Source: an uncultured Bacillota bacterium
GTDB taxonomy: Bacteria > Bacillota > UBA994 > UBA5500
NCBI GenBank assembly: GCA_937874815.1
Contig: CALNBW010000374.1
Span: forward strand, 1 to 32,966
DNA length: 32,966 nt
Reading direction: 5' to 3'
Under the pieces are notes generated by a model that saw nothing but the letters and a program-made list of their open reading frames with translations, was not told the origin of the DNA and searched no databases. Positions 15,570-24,924 of the stretch are shown in pieces. Made by a program: the position numbers and the translations under genes. Position 1 is the first letter of the stretch, and every line of letters begins with the position of its first letter.

Positions 15570-16985
15570 TCAAGACTTCTGGTATATACGACTCCCCACA
15601 CTTACCATTTCGCATTGCCCATTGTAAGCATGAAACTGTAACACTAGCCCGGGTGGCAGTACCTCGCCTGATCCTGAAGATATAAATACATTGCCACCAC
15701 AGAAGACTATCGGTTCGCTGCCCTTTTCTCCCTGGCAAATCAGTTTACCGCTATCATTGGTGCTGATGATGATCTGTTCCTGCCTACTTTCTCTGGAACT
15801 ATAGACTCCGGTATAGATCAAAGGCTCTTCGAGTTTATCAGCCCAAACCTCTTCAGCCCACATGTGGCTTTGTTCCAAAGGCAAACCGAGCCGCATGTTG
15901 AAAGCAGCGTTTGTCAGCGGCGAGCAATCGATTCCACTAAGGTTTGTCAACAGTGTAACTGCATATGCGCCATCTCTGATGAAACCGCCCCTAGAAGAAA
16001 CTCCAGTTAACCCGCCAGAGTGTTCGCAAATGGCAACGTCCTCAAATAAGCGTTTACTCAGGCCATAGCAGTAGGTACCTTTCTTGGTTTCCGCAAAGCT
16101 GCGGCCAATAACACGCTCGATACAGCTTTCAGGGAACACGCGGCTGCCCTCATGAATGCCTCTACCAGCCAACGCCATATAATACTTGTTCATATCCAAG
16201 GCTGTTGACTTGATCCAACCGCAGCCTCTATAAGGAGGGGCGTTATCCCAGTTATCTGAACAACGTAGAACTCCGTCTCCATCTTTTATGAAAAGACTAG
16301 TAATATTCCCTTTGGCCATCACCGTGTTCAGGGCAAAGCTGCTGCGATCCATGCCGAGAGGCTGAAAAATGCGTCGGTCTACATAGCTTTCCAAGGTTTC
16401 TCCAGCTGCTTTGTCAATTATGCTAGAGAGCAGGGCGTAACCATCGTTAAGATAACTCATATATTTTCCAGGAGGCCCAAGGACCCTAAGCTCGCCATCT
16501 TGAGCAATGAAATCAATGATATCGTTTACATGCTCTACCCTAGTCTTCGATTCAGCCCTATATTGCTCCAAAATCTGCTTGTTCCACGGCTCAGATGCAG
16601 TGTTCCAAGCTAGTGACCAAGATAAGGTCGGCAAAGGCGGAATCCCTGTTGTGTGATTCGCCAAGTGGTGTACCTGAACGGTTTCCTGAGGAGTCCCTGG
16701 AATACGGAAGCTGGGGAGATACTTGGTCACGGGGTCATCAAAACTAAGCTTCCCCTCATGTTCTAGTAATGCTGCTGCCATGCAGGTAATCGACTTACTC
16801 ATGGAGGCTACGACGAAAACTGTTTCAGGCGTTACCGGTTTGCGCCCATCAGCATCGCGGTGACCAAATCCCCTACTATATAGAACTCCTGTATCATCGC
16901 TAACGCAAATTGCTGCGCCTGGTACAGCGTGCTTCTGAAGAATCTCAGTCAAGAATGATTCTAACTTATCCCAGTCGTATCTCAT
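15570..16985 (-). CDS. Serine hydrolase, beta-lactamase/penicillin-binding-protein family (cytoplasmic)
   Basis: The class C beta-lactamase-like fold uses a Ser acylated during hydrolysis of peptide, amide or ester bonds. The SxxK motif is Ser61-Met-Ser-Lys64 in VVASMSKSITCMA. HHLANHTTGIPPLP follows as in the family, then the YLNDGYALL motif supplies the Tyr-x-Asn element, and CEHSGGLTGVSSRGG the third (HSG). The C-terminal 120 residues form an extra beta-rich domain. There is no signal peptide when started at ATG 16985, which has GGAGG seven bases before it; the longer frame from 17015 has no ribosome site. It lies 78 bases behind the M55 peptidase gene, so a cytoplasmic D-aminopeptidase or D-stereospecific esterase-like role is plausible but unproven. 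Confidence 0.85.
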   Translation of the reverse strand: MRYDWDKLESFLTEILQKHAVPGAAICVSDDTGVLYSRGFGHRDADGRKPVTPETVFVVASMSKSITCMAAALLEHEGKLSFDDPVTKYLPSFRIPGTPQETVQVHHLANHTTGIPPLPTLSWSLAWNTASEPWNKQILEQYRAESKTRVEHVNDIIDFIAQDGELRVLGPPGKYMSYLNDGYALLSSIIDKAAGETLESYVDRRIFQPLGMDRSSFALNTVMAKGNITSLFIKDGDGVLRCSDNWDNAPPYRGCGWIKSTALDMNKYYMALAGRGIHEGSRVFPESCIERVIGRSFAETKKGTYCYGLSKRLFEDVAICEHSGGLTGVSSRGGFIRDGAYAVTLLTNLSGIDCSPLTNAAFNMRLGLPLEQSHMWAEEVWADKLEEPLIYTGVYSSRESRQEQIIISTNDSGKLICQGEKGSEPIVFCGGNVFISSGSGEVLPPGLVLQFHAYNGQCEMVSVGSRIYQKS

Positions 16986-17063
16986 TACGGTTCCTCCAAT
17001 TTCTGTGCCATCCAATGGCCTACAATCCGATACCTAGCAGTTTGACGCGTTACAAAAGCTAGG

Positions 17064-17861
17064 TTATAACACCCATTTTAGAGTTCGCAGTACCTCATAA
17101 TAGCAAGCGCTTTCAAAGGTTACAATGTTAGAGGTTTCTCTTTTTACTCCGGGAAAATATGACACCTTTTCAGCGTAAGTATGCTCTTTGAAGCAGATTT
17201 CTACGGCAAAATGATCGGGTAGCTTGATCTTGGCTGCGTCGAGATCCTGACGCATAGCGTTTTGGGCGGCTAAGCGGATATTCTTGACCACTAAGTCGGG
17301 GGAATAATTCTTAGTGAGGCTTCCTAGGCCGCTCTTAGTGGGTACAGTCAACAGACTAGGGTGCAATTCACTTTCATCCCTACACAGCATTTCGTCGCCG
17401 GAAAGCAAGACCGTAGGTACGCCTTCAAGCGCACAAGCCCAACTATACATCATGAATTCGGAAGCATAACGGCCGTTAATCTTGACCCATACTGGTCGTC
17501 CCGTCAAAGTATGGGAGAGAGGGTTTCCCGCCCTGCCTGCTGCGGAATGGTAGCCAATGAACATAGCACAATCAAAGCTACTGTCGACTCCCTCTACCAT
17601 AAGATAAGGGTGACCAGACCAGTTACGTAGCAGGACCACGTTTTCTGGCATGAGCGCTACATCAATATTCTGACCTGACCCATGAGCATCTTTGATGTAA
17701 ACCTCGTTGGCACCACCAGTAAATGCCCCTTCGCAGGCAGCAAGTACTTCCCGTGTCATTTGCTTAGCGTGTGGAGCAGCCAAAGGATCTTGGGTATGCG
17801 TCTCCCTCCAATCAGTCGTAGTGGCGATGCCTTCGATATCCGCGCTTATAAATACTTTCAT
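17064..17861 (-). CDS. M55 family metallopeptidase (D-aminopeptidase, DppA-like)
   Basis: The family removes N-terminal D-amino acids from short peptides with a two-zinc site. All five expected ligands are seen in the 265-residue product: Asp8 and Glu10 in FISADIEG, His60 in IKDAHGSG, His105 in IGYHS, and Glu135 in YASEFMMYS. LLSGDEMLC near 153-160 is also typical. I chose ATG 17861 because GAGAGG stands nine bases before it and because the family starts MKVFISADIEG; the longer frame from 17897 adds an unlike tail. B. subtilis dppA is also joined to a dipeptide transporter operon, which is exactly the context here, so use of D-amino-acid dipeptides from peptidoglycan is a sound inference. Confidence 0.93.
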   Translation of the reverse strand: MKVFISADIEGIATTTDWRETHTQDPLAAPHAKQMTREVLAACEGAFTGGANEVYIKDAHGSGQNIDVALMPENVVLLRNWSGHPYLMVEGVDSSFDCAMFIGYHSAAGRAGNPLSHTLTGRPVWVKINGRYASEFMMYSWACALEGVPTVLLSGDEMLCRDESELHPSLLTVPTKSGLGSLTKNYSPDLVVKNIRLAAQNAMRQDLDAAKIKLPDHFAVEICFKEHTYAEKVSYFPGVKRETSNIVTFESACYYEVLRTLKWVL

Positions 17862-17913
17862 CAATACCATCCTCTCACTGCAATCTTTTATCCACATTCT
17901 AGCTACAAGCTTC

Positions 17914-17964
17914 TAGTTGCTTCGCAACCATCGTTTCATCACCCGCAACGCTAAAGCGTAACTA
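17914..17964 (-). repeat. Small hairpins between the secreted hydrolase and M55 genes
   Basis: GTTGC-TTC-GCAAC (about 17916-17928) and ACGCT-AA-AGCGT (about 17948-17959) are two short perfect hairpins, enclosed by TAGTT (17914-17918) and AACTA (17960-17964). They lie in a 156-base spacer within the operon and may be mRNA processing or stability structures. No promoter or U-run was found with them. Confidence 0.4.
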
Positions 17965-18017
17965 GCAATTGGCCCAAATAGATAATCCGTTAACGGCTGT
18001 ATAGATGGGCATCTGGC

Positions 18018-19139
18018 CTATTTGGAGGAGCATAGAACGTTCATGATAGCAGACGCCAAGGCATCTACAGAACCATTGTTATTGGCCAACACGATAACAC
18101 CAGCACCTGCTTGAGGGCAGATGATGTTGCTTGAGCAATAGCCACCCACTAAGCCGTTATGGTCGTAGATCTTGCCGTATGGCCTAACTCCTGCATGCCA
18201 TCCAAGACCAATAGTTCGCTGCCCAGAGAGATGAGATTGCTGAGCTAAGGCCATGGCCTCTGCTAGCCGCAAATCAACTGTGAAACCACCCACATTAGCT
18301 GCCAAGTAGCGAATCATATCTCTAGCGGTACTCTTGATTCCACCAGCCGCCTGCATGGCATCAAAATCCCACTCCTTGGCCGATGTGCCACTGGCCAAGT
18401 GGGGTTTTGCTTTTCGGGCTTGTAGAGCTTCGTCAGGGAAAACAGTCGTTGAGGACATACCCAACTTGTCGCAAATTAGCTCCCTCAGCATTGTGTCGTA
18501 GGGCTTGCCGTACGCGTCCGACAAACACTCACCTAAGACACCCATGCCCAGATTGGAGTACTCATACACCGTACCGGGTGTTCTACGCAATATGTGGGCC
18601 CTCATGAAGTTGTTCATATCCTGTCTACTGAAATCAGAAAACGGGTTAAGGGGGTTGGTAGTTGCAGGGTCTCGCGGTAAGCCGGAAGTATGGGTGGCTA
18701 AATGCTTCAATGTCATCTTCACGCCGTCCAACTCCCCTGATTTACTCTCATCAAAGAAGCTATTTACTGTGGTATCTAGTGAAACTAGACCCTGTAGCGA
18801 CAGATCAGCTAACAACGTGCCAGTAAACGTCTTTGTCAACGATGCAATTTCGAAAAGCGTATTCTCGTTAATGGGCTTCCCTTTTTTTTCGGTGCTTCCA
18901 TAATTGAAATAGGCTACACCTCCGTCTTTTACCACCGCAACTGCCATGCCCGTGAAACCCTTGGCATCGAAGTAAGCCGCACATTCCTTGCCAATCTTAT
19001 CAAGAAGCTCGCCATCCTTAATTGGGGGTAGCTCACCAGCCCTTGCATTCACTGCCGACCGCAAGGCAGGCAATGCAAGAACCCCAACAAGAACTACCAT
19101 TGCAATGCATAGCCAATAATTCTTACGGGTTAGCTGCAT
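18018..19139 (-). CDS. Secreted or membrane-anchored serine hydrolase, beta-lactamase family
   Basis: The 373-residue product starts with a basic segment and a hydrophobic span (residues about 8-27, YWLCIAMVVLVGVLALPAL), so it is exported or anchored outside. The catalytic elements are clear: Ser100-Leu-Thr-Lys103 in FEIASLTKTF, Tyr194-Ser-Asn196 in YEYSNLGMG, and HNGLVGG near the C-terminus. HLATHTSGLPRDP follows the usual class C pattern. GGAGGTG stands ten bases before the ATG. It is the first gene after the transporter ATPases and may trim peptides outside the cell before uptake. Substrate specificity, including D-Ala-D-Ala, cannot be read from the sequence. Confidence 0.88.
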   Translation of the reverse strand: MQLTRKNYWLCIAMVVLVGVLALPALRSAVNARAGELPPIKDGELLDKIGKECAAYFDAKGFTGMAVAVVKDGGVAYFNYGSTEKKGKPINENTLFEIASLTKTFTGTLLADLSLQGLVSLDTTVNSFFDESKSGELDGVKMTLKHLATHTSGLPRDPATTNPLNPFSDFSRQDMNNFMRAHILRRTPGTVYEYSNLGMGVLGECLSDAYGKPYDTMLRELICDKLGMSSTTVFPDEALQARKAKPHLASGTSAKEWDFDAMQAAGGIKSTARDMIRYLAANVGGFTVDLRLAEAMALAQQSHLSGQRTIGLGWHAGVRPYGKIYDHNGLVGGYCSSNIICPQAGAGVIVLANNNGSVDALASAIMNVLCSSK

Positions 19140-19198
19140 CTACTAATCGCACCTCCTAGCTTCCTCGCATACTTAGGCAGTGGGATGTTGAACTAACT

Positions 19199-20176
19199 CT
19201 ATACCATAAGGCAGGATACCCAGTGGCCCGGTTCAATCTCCCGTAGTTGCGGCTCCATTATGGAACACTGGCCCACGCAAACTGGACACCGGGTATGAAA
19301 TGTACAGCCTGCTGGCGGATTAATGGGACTAGGCATGTCACCTTCTAGACGTACCCTCTCCCCTTTTTCACCACTAATCTTCGGAACAGAAGATAGCAGC
19401 GCCCTCGTGTATGGGTGTAACGGGTTGCGGTAAATGTCTTTCTTGCCGCCAAGCTCTACAATCTTGCCCAAGTACATTACAGCTACCCTATCCGAAATAT
19501 GGTGCACAACCGCTAAGTCGTGGGAGATGAAAACGAGCGATAACTCGTATCTCTCTTGGATGCGACGCAAAAGGTTAACTATCTGCGACTGGATGGATAC
19601 GTCAAGAGCCGAAACTGGCTCGTCGCAGACAATTAGCTTAGGGCTTAGGGACAGCGCCCGAGCAATACCGATCCGCTGGCGCTGGCCGCCAGAGAACTCA
19701 TGTGGGTAGCGGTTAAGATAAGCCCGCTCCAGTCCACACTCGTCCATAAGTTCCAAGACACGCAACAAGACTTCTTTCTCCGACTGAAAAACCTGCTGCG
19801 TCCTAATGGGCTCGGCAATAATATCGCCCACAGTCATGCGTGGATCTAGCGAAGCGTACGGATCTTGAAAAATGATCTGGATATCCCGCCTAATGCTGCG
19901 CATCTGTTTATGGCTATAATCCGTGATATCGTTGCCTTCAAAGATAATTCGGCCAGTTGTTGGTTCAAGTAGCTTCATTATGGTTAAGCCCAAAGTGGAT
20001 TTCCCGCACCCCGATTCGCCAACAATACCTAAGGTCTCACCCGCATTGACTGACAGGCTGACACCATTAACTGCCTTTACCGTTCTTCGTTTTTCAAAGT
20101 ATGATTTCCTAGGCACAGGGAAATAGGTCTTCAGGTCCCTAATTTCCAACAGTGGGCCATTTGCTCTAGAGCTCAT
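19199..20176 (-). CDS. Peptide ABC transporter ATP-binding protein (OppF/DppF type)
   Basis: This is one of the two ATPases that drive peptide import. Walker A is GESGCGKST (about 53-61), the Q-loop lies in IIFQDPYASLDPRM, the ABC signature is FSGGQRQRIGIARAL, Walker B is LIVCDEPVSALD, and the switch His is in VFISHDLAVV. The C-terminal oligopeptide-type extension is present, with PAGCTFHTRCPVCVGQC and a late Cys. GGAGGTG precedes the ATG. Its start overlaps the stop of the partner ATPase gene by 11 bases, so they are translationally coupled. Confidence 0.96.
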   Translation of the reverse strand: MSSRANGPLLEIRDLKTYFPVPRKSYFEKRRTVKAVNGVSLSVNAGETLGIVGESGCGKSTLGLTIMKLLEPTTGRIIFEGNDITDYSHKQMRSIRRDIQIIFQDPYASLDPRMTVGDIIAEPIRTQQVFQSEKEVLLRVLELMDECGLERAYLNRYPHEFSGGQRQRIGIARALSLSPKLIVCDEPVSALDVSIQSQIVNLLRRIQERYELSLVFISHDLAVVHHISDRVAVMYLGKIVELGGKKDIYRNPLHPYTRALLSSVPKISGEKGERVRLEGDMPSPINPPAGCTFHTRCPVCVGQCSIMEPQLREIEPGHWVSCLMV

Positions 20177-21173
20177 TGAAGTTCACCTCCGGATCATACC
20201 TGTGGCAGCGCACTTTACCATTGCCAACATCATGAAGTTCTGAGGGCTTTTCAAAGCAATAGAGCTTAGCGTAGTCACAACGCGGCGCAAATAGGCAACC
20301 GGCATGTATCTTCATTAAGTTGGGCACCATACCGCGGATCTGATAAAGCTCCTGATCTTCGTTTTCATCGGAAATCTGAGGGACCGAGTTCAGCAGCGCC
20401 TCAGCATAAGGGTGCATTGGCTGGGAAAAGACAACCTGGGTAATGTTCTGCTCAACAACTTGACCGGCATACATAATGCACACCTTGTCGGCGATCTCCG
20501 CAACCACGCCCAGGTTATGAGTAATCATGATTATTGACATGCCTAACTTGCTTCTTAATTCTACGAGCAGATCGAGTATCTGGGCCTGCACTGTTACGTC
20601 AAGAGCGGTCGTAGGCTCGTCACAAATAAGCAAGTCTGGATTGCAGGCCAAAGCCATGGCAATGACAACCTGCTGTCGCATGCCACCCGAAAGCTGGTGT
20701 GGGTACTCGTGGAAGCGCTGCTCTGGTAAAGGAATACGCAACAAATCAAGCAGTTCGATCGCGCGCGCCTTAGCCTGAGACCGGTTGAGATGCTTTTGGT
20801 GGTATTTTAAAGTCTCCACAATCTGCCACCCAACTGTAAAAACCGGGTTAAGTGCAGTCATGGGCTCCTGAAAGATCATGGTGATGCGAGACCCCCTTAT
20901 GGCCCTCATCTGCTTTTGAGTCTTGGCCAGCAGGTTTTCTCCATCAAACATGATGGTCCCTCCAACGATCTTGCCAGGAACAGGCACCAACCTCATTATT
21001 GAGGCTGCCGTTAGGCTCTTACCACAGCCTGACTCACCCACTAAAGCCAGCGTCTCACCTTTATGTACTTCGAAAGAGATGCCGTCAATTGCCTTCAGAA
21101 TCCCATCCTCAAGGTAGAAATGGGTCTGCAGATTCTCAACTGAGAGCAATTTTTCTTCCTTCAATTGTTTCAC
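20166..21173 (-). CDS. Peptide ABC transporter ATP-binding protein (OppD/DppD type)
   Basis: This is the second ATPase of the peptide importer. Walker A is GESGCGKSL, the Q-loop lies in MIFQEPMTALNPVF, the signature is LSGGMRQQVVIAMAL, Walker B is LLICDEPTTALD, and the switch His is in MITHNLGVVAE. The C-terminal motif HAGCLFAPRCDYAKLYC is the oligopeptide-type extension. GTG 21173 lies four bases before the permease stop ends, and its ribosome site is weak (AGGGCG). A TTG three codons further on has GGTG six bases before it and is a possible alternative. The gene follows the DppC-type permease without a gap. Confidence 0.95.
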   Translation of the reverse strand: MKQLKEEKLLSVENLQTHFYLEDGILKAIDGISFEVHKGETLALVGESGCGKSLTAASIMRLVPVPGKIVGGTIMFDGENLLAKTQKQMRAIRGSRITMIFQEPMTALNPVFTVGWQIVETLKYHQKHLNRSQAKARAIELLDLLRIPLPEQRFHEYPHQLSGGMRQQVVIAMALACNPDLLICDEPTTALDVTVQAQILDLLVELRSKLGMSIIMITHNLGVVAEIADKVCIMYAGQVVEQNITQVVFSQPMHPYAEALLNSVPQISDENEDQELYQIRGMVPNLMKIHAGCLFAPRCDYAKLYCFEKPSELHDVGNGKVRCHRYDPEVNFNEL

Positions 21174-21177
21174 CGCC

Positions 21178-22086
21178 CTATTTGTTTTTCAGCCGTGGAT
21201 CGAGGGCGTCGCGTAGTGCATCACCGCAAGTGTTAAAGGCCAGCACGGTAAGCATCAGCATCAGGCCTGAAAAGATACTATAGGTGGGAGCAGAACGCAT
21301 GTGTACCCGAGATTCAGCCAGCATTTTGCCCCAGCTCGGGTTGGGCGGCTGTACCCCCATACCAATATAGCTAAAGAAAGTTTCGGTCATTATGCAGCCG
21401 GGGATATCCATGGTCAGAATAACAATAATTGTGGACATGCAGTTAGGAATTAGATGCCTAAAAATAATACTCCATTCGCTAGCACCCGCAGCCCGAGCGG
21501 CTAGGACATAATCGCTTTGCTTTAGGCGCATTATTTGTCCCCGGATCAGGCGCGCTACGTTGGTCCAACCAAGGAGGCCAATAGCGATGAAGATGTTGAT
21601 GATGCCTTGTCCCAAAACCATCATTATGGCCAGAGCAAACAACAGGAAAGGGAAGGAGCTTAGGATCTCCATCAGGCGGGAAATAATCTTATCCACCCAC
21701 CCGCCGTAGAAACCAGCGATGGAGCCCATAATTACGCCTATGGTTAGGGCTATCAACTCAGCTACTACGCCTATGAACAAGGATATCCGTGTGCCCGCCA
21801 CAACCCTGGAAAAGATGTCACGGCCCAACTCGTCGGTGCCAAACCAGTGTGTAGCAGAGGGTCCCTGCAGCATAATGGAAATATCATTATAGTTCGGATC
21901 ATGTGGCACTAACCAGGGCCCTACAATAGCCAGCAGAATAATGAACCCAATGAAGCCCAGGGAGATAAGGGCCTGGGGGGATTTTTTCAAACGCTTCCAT
22001 GCGTCTTTGTAAAGCCCGCTGTCGCTGAGGACATCGGCAACCCCGACCTCCTCGTAGAGCCTTTTGTTGCTTTTGAAGAATCTCAT
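21178..22086 (-). CDS. Peptide ABC transporter permease (OppC/DppC type)
   Basis: This inner-membrane subunit has 302 residues. A cytoplasmic N-terminal stretch with KDAWKRLKKSPQAL is followed by the first membrane span (ISLGFIGFIILLAIVGPWLV), the outer segment with HWFGTDELGRDIFSRVVAGTRISL, and four to five further spans. The EAA loop that docks the ATPases reads VLAARAAGASEWSIIFRHLIPN. The final DALRDALDPRLKNK is the family ending. GGTGA precedes the ATG, which overlaps the DppB-type stop by four bases. Confidence 0.95.
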   Translation of the reverse strand: MRFFKSNKRLYEEVGVADVLSDSGLYKDAWKRLKKSPQALISLGFIGFIILLAIVGPWLVPHDPNYNDISIMLQGPSATHWFGTDELGRDIFSRVVAGTRISLFIGVVAELIALTIGVIMGSIAGFYGGWVDKIISRLMEILSSFPFLLFALAIMMVLGQGIINIFIAIGLLGWTNVARLIRGQIMRLKQSDYVLAARAAGASEWSIIFRHLIPNCMSTIIVILTMDIPGCIMTETFFSYIGMGVQPPNPSWGKMLAESRVHMRSAPTYSIFSGLMLMLTVLAFNTCGDALRDALDPRLKNK

Positions 22087-23027
22087 GTACGTTCACCGCC
22101 TGCAAGCCTAACTCTGGGGTCAAGTAACCCGTAGACTAAATCAACAGCAAGGTTAATAATGACAAAGACGACTGCAGTATAAACTACATTGCCCTGGATC
22201 AGCGGCATATCCCGGGAGTTAATAGCATCGATGGCCAGTTTACCAAGACCATGCATGGAGAAAATGGTCTCAATAATCATGGCACCGCCTAACACAGAAC
22301 GAAGCTGGATACCGATCAGGGTTACGATAGGTATGGCTGCATTCTTGAGCACATGCTGCATCACTACAAAGAACTCTGGAACGCCTTTAGAGCGAGCTGT
22401 GTTTACATAATCCTGACCTAGGGAATCGATAATATTGTTTCGAATCAGCCTAGAGGCCCCGCCCGCGTAACCAATGGCTAGAACAAGCACAGGTAGTACG
22501 TAGTGTTGTATAGTTGAGTTACCTGATATCGGCAACCACCCCAACCGAACACCCAAAATGAGCTGCAGCACCATTGCAATCCATAAGCCCGGCAGGGACA
22601 TAAACAGCATGGCAAAAAACATGATGACTTTGTCGATAAGCGTACCTCGAAAGACGGCAGCCAGAATCCCCATTGAGATACTCAAAATTAACGAGACGCC
22701 AAGCGTCAGGAGTCCTAGCTTAGCGGTAGAAGAGAAGGCCTTGGTCAATAGCTCGGTAACTGGACGGTTCTTGAAATAAGATTTGCCTAGATCCCCCCTG
22801 ACCGCCTTAGCCAAAAAGTCTACATACTGCGTAGTCAAGGGGCGGTCCAGCCCAAGCTCATGACGGACACGATCTATGGTCTGCTGGTCAGCCCGTTTGT
22901 CTAGCATGATGACTACCGGGTCACCGGGGACCACATTAAGCAAGATAAAGGTGATCAGCGTCACGCCGAGCAACACGATAAGCGATTGTAAAATCCGTTC
23001 AAGCGCATATTTGATCATAGTACACAT
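22083..23027 (-). CDS. Peptide ABC transporter permease (OppB/DppB type)
   Basis: This inner-membrane subunit has about 314 residues. It begins IKYALERILQSLIVLLGVTLITFILLNVVPGDPV, the usual first span and PGDP motif, then LGLDRPLTTQY and several spans. The EAA loop reads NTARSKGVPEFFVVMQHVLKN, and LDPRVRLAGGERT is the usual end. The start is ambiguous: ATG 23027 has GGGAGG three bases before it, and ATG 23018, which would fit the family start better, has it twelve bases away. It partners the DppC-type protein downstream. Confidence 0.95.
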   Translation of the reverse strand: MCTMIKYALERILQSLIVLLGVTLITFILLNVVPGDPVVIMLDKRADQQTIDRVRHELGLDRPLTTQYVDFLAKAVRGDLGKSYFKNRPVTELLTKAFSSTAKLGLLTLGVSLILSISMGILAAVFRGTLIDKVIMFFAMLFMSLPGLWIAMVLQLILGVRLGWLPISGNSTIQHYVLPVLVLAIGYAGGASRLIRNNIIDSLGQDYVNTARSKGVPEFFVVMQHVLKNAAIPIVTLIGIQLRSVLGGAMIIETIFSMHGLGKLAIDAINSRDMPLIQGNVVYTAVVFVIINLAVDLVYGLLDPRVRLAGGERT

Positions 23028-23063
23028 TCGCCTCCCAGCAGATGTTCTTCACCCAAAAGGAAG

Positions 23064-23101
23064 GCATTGCGCAAGCAAGCAAATGCCTGTTTGCGCAATG
23101 C
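23064..23101 (-). terminator. 11-bp intra-operon hairpin between binding-protein and permease genes
   Basis: GCATTGCGCAA (23064-23074) and TTGCGCAATGC (23091-23101) are exact complements with a 16-base loop. It lies 40 bases past the binding-protein stop and before the first permease. No U-run follows. Such hairpins in ABC operons commonly protect the binding-protein mRNA so that it is made in excess; that role here is inferred. Confidence 0.6.
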
Positions 23102-23141
23102 TTCGCTGTTGCTGGAGCTTGGCCAGTCTGGCTTATACTAA

Positions 23142-24746
23142 TTAGTCAATGATGACAAACATTAGCCCATCCCTGTTGCCATCAACCCAGTTATGAACAC
23201 GGTCTTGGAGCAGAAAGACGGAAGGGATGTTAAAGCCAGGCACGCCAATGAAAGCCTCTTGGCTTAGGTAACGTTCTAATTCAGCATAAGCCTCCTGCTG
23301 CTGGTCTGGATCAGTGATAGCGCGGGCCGCCATGACCTTTTTGTCAAACTCAGGGTTGCGATGGCCCGTGGAGAGGAAGTCAGCTGATGCACTGTGAAAG
23401 AAGCCGTACATGAAGGTGTCAGCATTAGGGAAGCTTGGTCCCCAATCACACAAGAAGGACTGGACATTGCCGGTGGTCCGCTTGTCAAACCACACACCGC
23501 TTTCCACTTGATCGATCTTAGCTGTCATATTACATTCTGCGAAATCCTGCTGCATGATCTGATAGACCTGATAGAAAATGCCTGTGCCTACGCAAGTCAT
23601 CTCAAACTCAATGCCATTTGGATAACCAGCCTCAGCAAGCAATGCCTTAGCTTTCTCAGGGTTATACTCAAAAGCTGGTAGGCTGGGATCGTAACCCGGG
23701 ACACCCTCGGGCAGAATGGTATTTACCGCCGGCCACAGGTTTTTGAAATAGCTCTCAGCTATTTTCTTGTTATCAAAGGCATAGGCCACTGCCTCTCTGA
23801 CCTTGGGATTGTCGAATGGCTTCTTACCGTTGTTCATGACAAAGAAAACTTGGGAGAGGGAGTTCTGCACCTTGACACAATCTGCGAAATTAGGATTGTC
23901 CAAGTACTCTTGAGCCATGGTCAGACCAAGACCAGTGTAGTCGATGTTGCCTGCCTCAAACTCTAAGTATCTAGTGTTCTCGTCCATGTTATAGAATTCA
24001 AAGGCATCCACGTTAGGCTTCAGAGTCCGACCGTTATAGACGTTATGGTTATAACTTGGGTTAGCTTTCATAACGATTTTGGTCTCGGGATCAAAAGACT
24101 CCAAAATGTAGGGGCCCGTACCGATTAGGATATCAATGCCCCAGCGGTCGCCAGCCGCCTCGTAGGCATGTTTAGGCACGATACCTAAATATGTGTTTGC
24201 TAAGGCATTAGCAAAGCTAGCATAGGGGCTTGCCAAAGTGATTTCGAACTTGTAGTCATCAATCACCTTGAAACCTGCTAAAGTTTCGGCTTCGCCGTTC
24301 ATCATTTCCTCGGCGCCAAGAATGAAGTCTATCATCCAAGTATTGAGACATTTGGTGGCTGGATCGAAGAAACGGTTGAAAGTGAATTCGACGTCTTTGC
24401 TAGTCAACTCTACACCATCGCTGAACTTAATACCCTGCTTAAGCTCAAAGCTGTAGGTTAGGCCATCATCGCTGACAGTCGGAATATCCTTGACTAGCAG
24501 CGGGTACATTTCATACGTAAAGGGGCGCTGTCCCATAAGGGGTTCGCAGATGAAGCTATAAGGGGTAGCAACGCGAGGATAAGTAGATTTCATCGCGTCA
24601 ATGTGACCGTCGGTGCCGTAGTCTCCGCCCAGCCTCATGATCTTGTCACCGGTGGAAGGGCCGGGGGCAGGAGTTTTCGGGCTACAGCCAGTAAGGACTG
24701 CCAAGAGCATAATCACCACTAAGAACCATGCTGAAAGTCTTTTCAT
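23142..24746 (-). CDS. Peptide ABC transporter substrate-binding lipoprotein (family 5)
   Basis: This is the outside receptor of the importer, 534 residues. The lipoprotein signal is MKRLSAWFLVVIMLLAVLTGC, lipobox LTGC at Cys21. The body has the family 5 pattern: YSFELKQGIKFSDGVELTSKDVEFTFNRF near 108-136, IGTGPYILESFD, NPSYNHNVYNGR, VREAVAYAFDNKKIAES and a GYDPSLPAFEYNPEKAKALLAEAGYPNG section typical of peptide binders. GAGGAGG precedes the ATG. It is the first gene of the operon, divergent from a TetR-type regulator. The exact ligand (di- or oligopeptide) cannot be fixed. Confidence 0.95.
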   Translation of the reverse strand: MKRLSAWFLVVIMLLAVLTGCSPKTPAPGPSTGDKIMRLGGDYGTDGHIDAMKSTYPRVATPYSFICEPLMGQRPFTYEMYPLLVKDIPTVSDDGLTYSFELKQGIKFSDGVELTSKDVEFTFNRFFDPATKCLNTWMIDFILGAEEMMNGEAETLAGFKVIDDYKFEITLASPYASFANALANTYLGIVPKHAYEAAGDRWGIDILIGTGPYILESFDPETKIVMKANPSYNHNVYNGRTLKPNVDAFEFYNMDENTRYLEFEAGNIDYTGLGLTMAQEYLDNPNFADCVKVQNSLSQVFFVMNNGKKPFDNPKVREAVAYAFDNKKIAESYFKNLWPAVNTILPEGVPGYDPSLPAFEYNPEKAKALLAEAGYPNGIEFEMTCVGTGIFYQVYQIMQQDFAECNMTAKIDQVESGVWFDKRTTGNVQSFLCDWGPSFPNADTFMYGFFHSASADFLSTGHRNPEFDKKVMAARAITDPDQQQEAYAELERYLSQEAFIGVPGFNIPSVFLLQDRVHNWVDGNRDGLMFVIID

Positions 24747-24910
24747 ATACTTCCTCCTCTAATGTTCAGCATCCAATGGCAATAGAGCGACGTTATTGCT
24801 GGGGTTCATGCCCAGCCACACAAAAGTAAGATCTCTGTATTTCCCCCCCTAACAAACAGTTATCTGTAGGTTAATCATAATACTGCGATTACCTCGTAAG
24901 CCATCCGAGG

Positions 24911-24924
24911 ATTCTAACTAGAAT
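24911..24924. promoter_or_regulatory. Candidate TetR-family operator
   Basis: ATTCTA and TAGAAT form a perfect 14-bp inverted repeat with a two-base centre, placed between the divergent regulator and transporter genes. TetR-type proteins usually bind such palindromes in the shared control region. No second copy was seen, so this is position-based inference. Confidence 0.35.

Noticed and set aside
17862..17897. Longer N-terminus of the M55 peptidase from 17897
   Set aside because: The added residues are unlike the family, and the ribosome site GAGAGG fits the ATG at 17861.
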